Origin: Antedon mediterranea
Taxonomy: Eukaryota; Echinodermata; Crinoidea; Comatulida; Antedonidae
Direction of reading: 5' to 3'
Assembly (NCBI RefSeq): GCF_964355755.1
Contig: NC_092670.1
Coordinates: 5,667,001-5,731,000 of the forward strand
Length of the DNA: 64,000 nt
Shown: positions 58,716-64,000 of the stretch, piece after piece
Layout: each line of letters begins with the position of its first letter
How positions within the stretch are numbered: the stretch's first letter is position 1
Program-made: the position numbers and the translations under genes
The notes under the pieces: generated by a model
Databases searched by the model: none
Told to the model about the DNA's origin: nothing
The model's input: the letters and a program-made list of their open reading frames with translations, nothing else

Positions 58716-60300
58716 TAGTTATCCGCACATGGCAGTGTGCGGATAACTCCTTGTTATTGTATGGGATCTTTTTTTTCTTTTTCTGTATTATTCTTCTGTC
58801 TTTCTTCCTATTTTTGTGAGCCCTGTTTCTCTAAAATGTGTAAACAGAACATATCATAACTTTGTCAACATATAGATATTTACGTGAAGTTGTGCACCTC
58901 CTATTTTTGAAAAACGTCAGAGTTGCGCAACGTGACTTGCGCGCAATTTTATGAATTTAAATGATTGATCATAGATTAAAAACCGAAAGTCATTTTGTAT
59001 TGAGACTTGGTGAAAATTTAATTCATATCAAGAGTCAACTTTCTGTGGATTAAAAATGGCATGTTTCACACAAAGTTACGCGCGCACGCGCATTTAAAAT
59101 TTTAAAATGCGAAAAATCAATTTCTAATCAACTTTCTACGCGTTTCTTGTCATTTTGAGCATGTCAAAAATTCCCACACGTGCGCAAATTTTTACGCGCG
59201 AGGGGCGCAAGTAGCGTTAAAAACATACTTTTTTCGCGTGATTTATGTTTTTCCAGCCTTTTCTAGTAATTTTACCAACTTTTAAACAATTTCGACTTAA
59301 AATGACGTCATACGAGCACGTCGAATTGGATAATTTGCGCGCGTATTTGATCAAAAAGCTAAAAAAATCATCAAAATTATGCCTTTTTTAAAACAGTTGT
59401 AGTTTCTAAACTAAACGGTGAAAGTTATTTTTATTAAATATTCTGGAAGTTGATGAGTTGTAGATATCAAATCATACATTAATATGGCCAACAGGACATT
59501 ATGACGTCATCGTATGGCCACGCGAATATAAAATATAGGATTTTTGTCTCTTTTGTTATTGCTCATCACATTCAATGGAGCGCATCACGCTTATCCGTAT
59601 TCCATTTTCTCCGAGATTTTAATATCGTCTAGGTCAATCAACTACCTTTCGCATGAGTTAAAAATATTTTAATTTTTGTAACGTCATCATGCCTAAAAAT
59701 TTTAATTACGTGGGTCATTAATTTCATCTTTCCAGGAAATTTTAATCTGTTATCGCTCGTAAGAATAAAATCGGATAATCACGATTAAAATGTTTTCTGG
59801 AAGCTATTGGATTGTAGATACGAAATCATGTAAACATTTTGGCAATCGGATGTTGTGACGTCATCATATGGCCAGTTAAATAAAAAAAGTCGTATTTTCG
59901 TCTTTTGCGTCATAGTTCATTACATTTAAAAGAGCGCGCATCAATATTTCACGTGTTCAAATTTCTTCTACACGTTAATATGTTGTTGCTGAGATAATTT
60001 CCTTCCGAAATTGCTACATTCGCGTTTCATTTTGAAACCGTCAATATGTTAAAAATTTGAATAAATAGCGGGTCCCGTAATTTCACCTATTCTACACTGT
60101 ATGTGATATGTATACAGATTATACGCTGTATACTATATGACACAAATTAACAGAATTCAGCAATAACAACATATCATATTCTTCAGTTCAGGTCACAATG
60201 CCATAATCTTTTTCCGTGTGCAATATTCCAACGTATGACGTGCACGTGGCGTTTGTCGTGCGGATAACTAACTCGTCAAAGTGACGAGTTTCATGTCTAG
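58716..60300 (+). mobile_element. Helentron-like unit 15 (A type, complete)
   Basis: Starts with the third 32-bp palindrome and ends GCGGATAACT, hairpin, TCATGTCTAG. Confidence 0.75.
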
Positions 60301-61811
60301 TATTATTCTTCTGTCTTTCTCCCTCACTTTTTGTGCAGAGCGCATCTCTAAAATGGGTAAACATAACATTTCATAACTTTGTCAACATATGGGCATTTAC
60401 GTGAACTTGTGCACCTCCTATTTTTGAATGACGTCAGAGTTGCGCAACGTGACTTACGTGCGATTTTATGATTTTTTATGATTGCTCATAGACTAAAAAC
60501 CAAGCATAATTTAGTTTTGACACTTTGTGAAAATTTAAGTCATATCAGGTGCAAACTTTTTATTGATTAAAAATGGCATGTTGTACAAGAAGTTACGCGC
60601 GCACGCGCATTTAAAGTTTCAAAATGCGTAAAATTAATTTTTAATCAACTTTTTACACGACTCATGACATTTCGCGCATGTCAAAAATTCCCACGTGCAC
60701 GCATTTTTTTACGCGCGCGGTGGCCACGTACCGTGAAAAACATCTTTTTTTCTCATGAATTATGTTTTTCCAGCCTTCTAGAGTAATTTTACCATTTTAA
60801 AACCATTTGTGACTTTAAATTACGTCATACGAGCACGTCGAATTGAAAAATTTACGCGCGTTTTTGATCAAAAATCTAAAAAAATCGTCAAAATTATGCC
60901 TTTTTTTAAACAGTCGTAGTTTCTAAACTAAACGGTGAAAGTTATTTTTATTACATATTCTGGAAGTTGATGAGTTGTAGATATCAAATCATACATTAAT
61001 ATGGCTAACAGGACATTTTGACGTCATCGTATGGCCACACGAATATAAAATATAGGATTTTTGTCTCTTTCGTTATTGCTCATCACATTCAATGGAGCGC
61101 ATCACGCTTATCCGTATTCCATTTTCTCCGAGATTTTAATATTGTCTAGGTCAATCAACTACCTTTCGCATGAGTTAAAAATATTTTAATATTTGTAACG
61201 TCATCATGCCTAAAAATGTTAATTACTTGGGTCATTAATTTCATCTTTACAGTAAATTTTAATCTGTTATCGCTCGTAAGAACAAAATGGGATAATCACG
61301 ATTAAAATGTTTTCTGGAAGCTATTGGATTGTAGATACGAAATCATGTAAACATTTTGCCAATCGGATGTTGTGACGTCATCATATGGCCAGTTAAATAA
61401 AAAAAGTCGTATTTTCATCTTTTGCGTCATAGTTCATTACATTTAAAAGAGCGCGCATCAATATTTCACGTGTTCAAATTTCTTCCACACGTTAATATGT
61501 TGTTGCTGAGATAATTTCCTTCCGAAATTGCTACATTCGCGTTTCATTTTGAAACCGTCAATATGTTAAAAATTTGAATAAATAGCGGGTCCCGTAATTT
61601 CACCTATTCTACACTGTATGTGATATGTATACAGATTATACTGTGTATACTATATGACACAAAATAACAGAATTCAGCAATAAAAACATATCATATTCTT
61701 CAGTTCAGGTCACAATGCCATAATCTTTTTCCGTGTGCAATATTCCAACGTATGACGTGCACGTGGCGTTTGTCGTGCGGATAACTAACTCGTCAAAGTG
61801 ACGAGTTTCAT
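60301..61811 (+). mobile_element. Helentron-like unit 16 (A-type body, last bases missing)
   Basis: The 3' hairpin is present, but the terminal GTCTAG is replaced by a G-type 5' end, so the tip was lost or interrupted. Confidence 0.7.
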
Positions 61812-61932
61812 TGGTTATCCGCAACGAAGTTGCAGGATAACCTCTTGTGATTGTACGAAATCATCAACATCAACTTTTTATTAGTTATCCGCACTTGGCG
61901 GATAACTCCTTGTTATTGTATGGGATCAATAT
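61812..61932 (+). repeat. Two Helentron-like 5' ends (G, then A)
   Basis: GGTTATCCGCAACG near 61813 and AGTTATCCGCACTTGG near 61882. Each is truncated by the next insertion. Confidence 0.78.
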
Positions 61933-63536
61933 TTGGTTATCCGCAACGAAGTTGCAGGATAACCTCTTGTGATTGTACGAAATCATCAACATCAACTTTT
62001 TATTTCTCTTCTTTCTTTCTGTATGATTTTTGTGGAACGCTTTTCTCGAAAACTTGCAAACATAACATTTTGTAACTTTCTCAACATATCGTCATGCACA
62101 TGAAGATGTGCAGCGAAGCTTTTCATGATATTTACAATTGCGCAACGTGACCTACGCGCGATTTAACGATTTTGTCGTATTTAACATAGCTCGACAACCA
62201 AATAACATTTCAACTTGAAACTTTGCAAAAGTTTAATTTATATCATGCGCTAACTTTCTGTTGAAAAAAAATTGCGTGTTTTACACAAAGTTACGCGCGC
62301 ACGCGCATATAAAATTTCAAAATGCGCAAAATTAATTTATAATCAACTTTCTACGCGTTTCATGTCGTTTTAAGCATATCAAAAATTCCCACGCGTGCGC
62401 ACATTTTTACGTGTGCGGTGCGCACGTAGCATTGAAAACGTATTTTTTTCACGTGATTTATGTTGTTCCAGCTTTTTCAAGTAATTTTACCAAATTTTAA
62501 ACAATTTCGACTTAAAGATACGTCATACGAGCACGTCGAATTGGACAATTGGCGCGCGTTTTTTATGAAAAGGTTAAAAAATTCGTTTAAAATATGCCTT
62601 TTTTTAAACAGTCGTAATTTCTAAACTAGACGGTCAACTTTTTGTGGATGGCATATTCTGGAAGTAGATGAGTTGTAGATATCGAATCAGGTAGTAATAT
62701 GGCTAACTGGACATTGTGACGTCATCGTATGGCCACACGAATATAAAATTTAGGATTTTTGTATCTTTCGTCATAGCTCATCACATTGAATAGAGCGCAT
62801 CTCCACTTATCCGTTTTCCATTTTCACCCCGATTTTGATATTGTCTAGGTCAATCAAGTATCTTTCGCATGAGTTAAAAATATTTTAATTTTTTTGACGT
62901 CATCATGCCTAAAAATTTAAATCACGTGTGGCATTAATTTCATCTTTACAGTAAATTTTAATCTGTTATAGCTCGTAAGAATAAAATGTGATAATCACGA
63001 TTAAAACTTTTTCTGGAAGCTATTGGATTGTAGATACGAAATTATGTAAAAATGTTGCCAATCGGATGTTGTGACGTCATCATATGGCTAGTTAAACAAA
63101 AAAGGTCGTATTTTCATCTTTTGCGTCATAATTCATTACATTTAAAAGAGTGCGCATCAATATTTCACGTATTCAAATTTCTTCTACACGCTAATACGTT
63201 GTTGCTGAGATAATTTCCTTTCGGAATTGCTACCTTCGCGTTTTATTTTAAAACCGTCAACATGTTAAAAATTGCAATAAATAGCAGGTCCCGTAATTTC
63301 ACCTATTCTACACTGTATGTCACTGTATGTGATATGGATACAGAATATACTGTGTATACTATATATGAATTTAAATAATAAAATTCAGCAATAACAACAT
63401 ATCATATTCTTCAGTTCAGGTCATAATGCCAACGTGAACACTTCCTTTTGTCCTCAACCTATCCCCTTAATGTTAATGTTGCACCACTTGCGCGGCGGAT
63501 AACCAAACTCGTCAAAGTGACGAGTTACATGTCTAG
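61933..63536 (+). mobile_element. Helentron-like unit 17 (G type, complete)
   Basis: Intact from TTGGTTATCC to CTAG (63533-63536). Confidence 0.76.
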
Positions 63537-64000
63537 TTAGTTATCCGCACATGGCAGTGTGCGGATAACTCCTTGTTATTGTATGGGATCTTTTTTTTCT
63601 TTTTTTTCTTTTTCTGTATTATTCTTCTGTCTTTCTTCCTGTTTTTGTGAGCCCTGTTTCTCTAAAATGTGTAAACAGAACATATCGTAACTCTGTCAAC
63701 TTATAGACATTTACGTGAAGTTGTGCACCTCCTATTTTTGAAAAACGTCAGAGTTGCGCAACGTGACTTGCACGCAATTTTATGAATTTAGATGATTGAT
63801 CATAGATTAAAAACCAAAAGTCATTTTGTGTTGAGACTTGGTGAAAATTTAATTCATATCAAGAGTCAACTTTCTGTGGATTAAAAATGGCATGTTTCAC
63901 ACAAAATTAAGCGCGCACGCGCATTTAAAATTTTAAAATGCGAAAAATCCATTTCTAATCAACTTTCTACGCGTTTCTTGTCATTTTTAGCATGTCAAAA
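63537..64000 (+). mobile_element. Helentron-like unit 18 (A type, cut by the window end)
   Basis: Starts AGTTATCCGCACATGGCAG and continues like unit 15 to the edge. Confidence 0.74.

Noticed and set aside
26640-64000. CRISPR-like or bacterial repeat array
   Set aside because: Units are ~1.5 kb with transposon-like ends, and the sequence is eukaryotic (introns, LINEs, EGF exons).
26640-64000. Plain centromeric satellite
   Set aside because: Units differ in type, carry defined termini, and orphan 5' ends match later bodies, which a simple satellite would not explain.

Overview
The window looks like a low-GC nuclear contig from a marine invertebrate, most plausibly an echinoderm or a relative. 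The grounds are one multi-exon extracellular-protein gene with phase-1 EGF exons, CR1/L2-type LINEs, and fold-back transposons resembling the TU elements described in sea urchins. This placement is inference. Nothing here looks bacterial, and most open frames are shadows of repeats.

Region 1 (about 1.8-26.1 kb, minus strand) holds one host gene that I could rebuild from start codon to stop. Its order is: signal peptide (26132-26053); EMI domain on two exons (24863-24738, 23228-23122); one EGF (21597-21505); three nearly identical calcium-binding EGF exons (13157-12223); six more single-EGF exons (10978-6750); a Ser/Thr-rich exon with a 66-67 residue tandem repeat (about 5965-5348); two exons of unknown fold; and a last exon with a transmembrane helix (2051-1831). 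Splice phases agree at almost every junction. The estimated product is about 850 residues, a type I membrane glycoprotein. The weak link is the 3' edge of the Ser/Thr-rich exon.

The introns are full of mobile DNA. They contain a 5'-truncated CR1-like LINE (2.3-4.0 kb), a small element with a tRNA-like core (7.0-7.4 kb), and fold-back elements of two families. Family F1 (8125-9344; 13927-15980; 19290-21327) carries tandem GGACAACTACCCCC-like units, has ends CGTATCCGGA and GG(G/T)TCTAGGAC, and gives an 8-bp target duplication in its best copy. Family F2 (11072-11851; 14252-14677 and its mirror 20592-21018; 21644-22718) has ends GGGTGT...ACACCC and 9-10 bp duplications. Two F1 copies lie head to head as 2.05-kb arms around a 3.3-kb centre, and each arm carries the same F2 insertion.

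A 5S rRNA-like sequence (26504-26623) lies upstream of the gene. From 26.6 kb to the window end there are about 17.5 units of roughly 1.5 kb, each ending in a hairpin followed by CTAG. They look like non-autonomous Helitron/Helentron elements. Short 5' ends are clustered and the bodies follow in reverse order, so most of the 'tandem array' reads as elements inserted repeatedly into one another's 5' ends, like nested brackets. One unit is split by a 9.57-kb terminal-inverted-repeat transposon (38017-47588) with a decayed XPG/FEN-like nuclease and CXC-type gene, probably of the Academ type. That transposon is in turn interrupted by an apparently intact two-ORF CR1/L2-like LINE (about 41012-46510).
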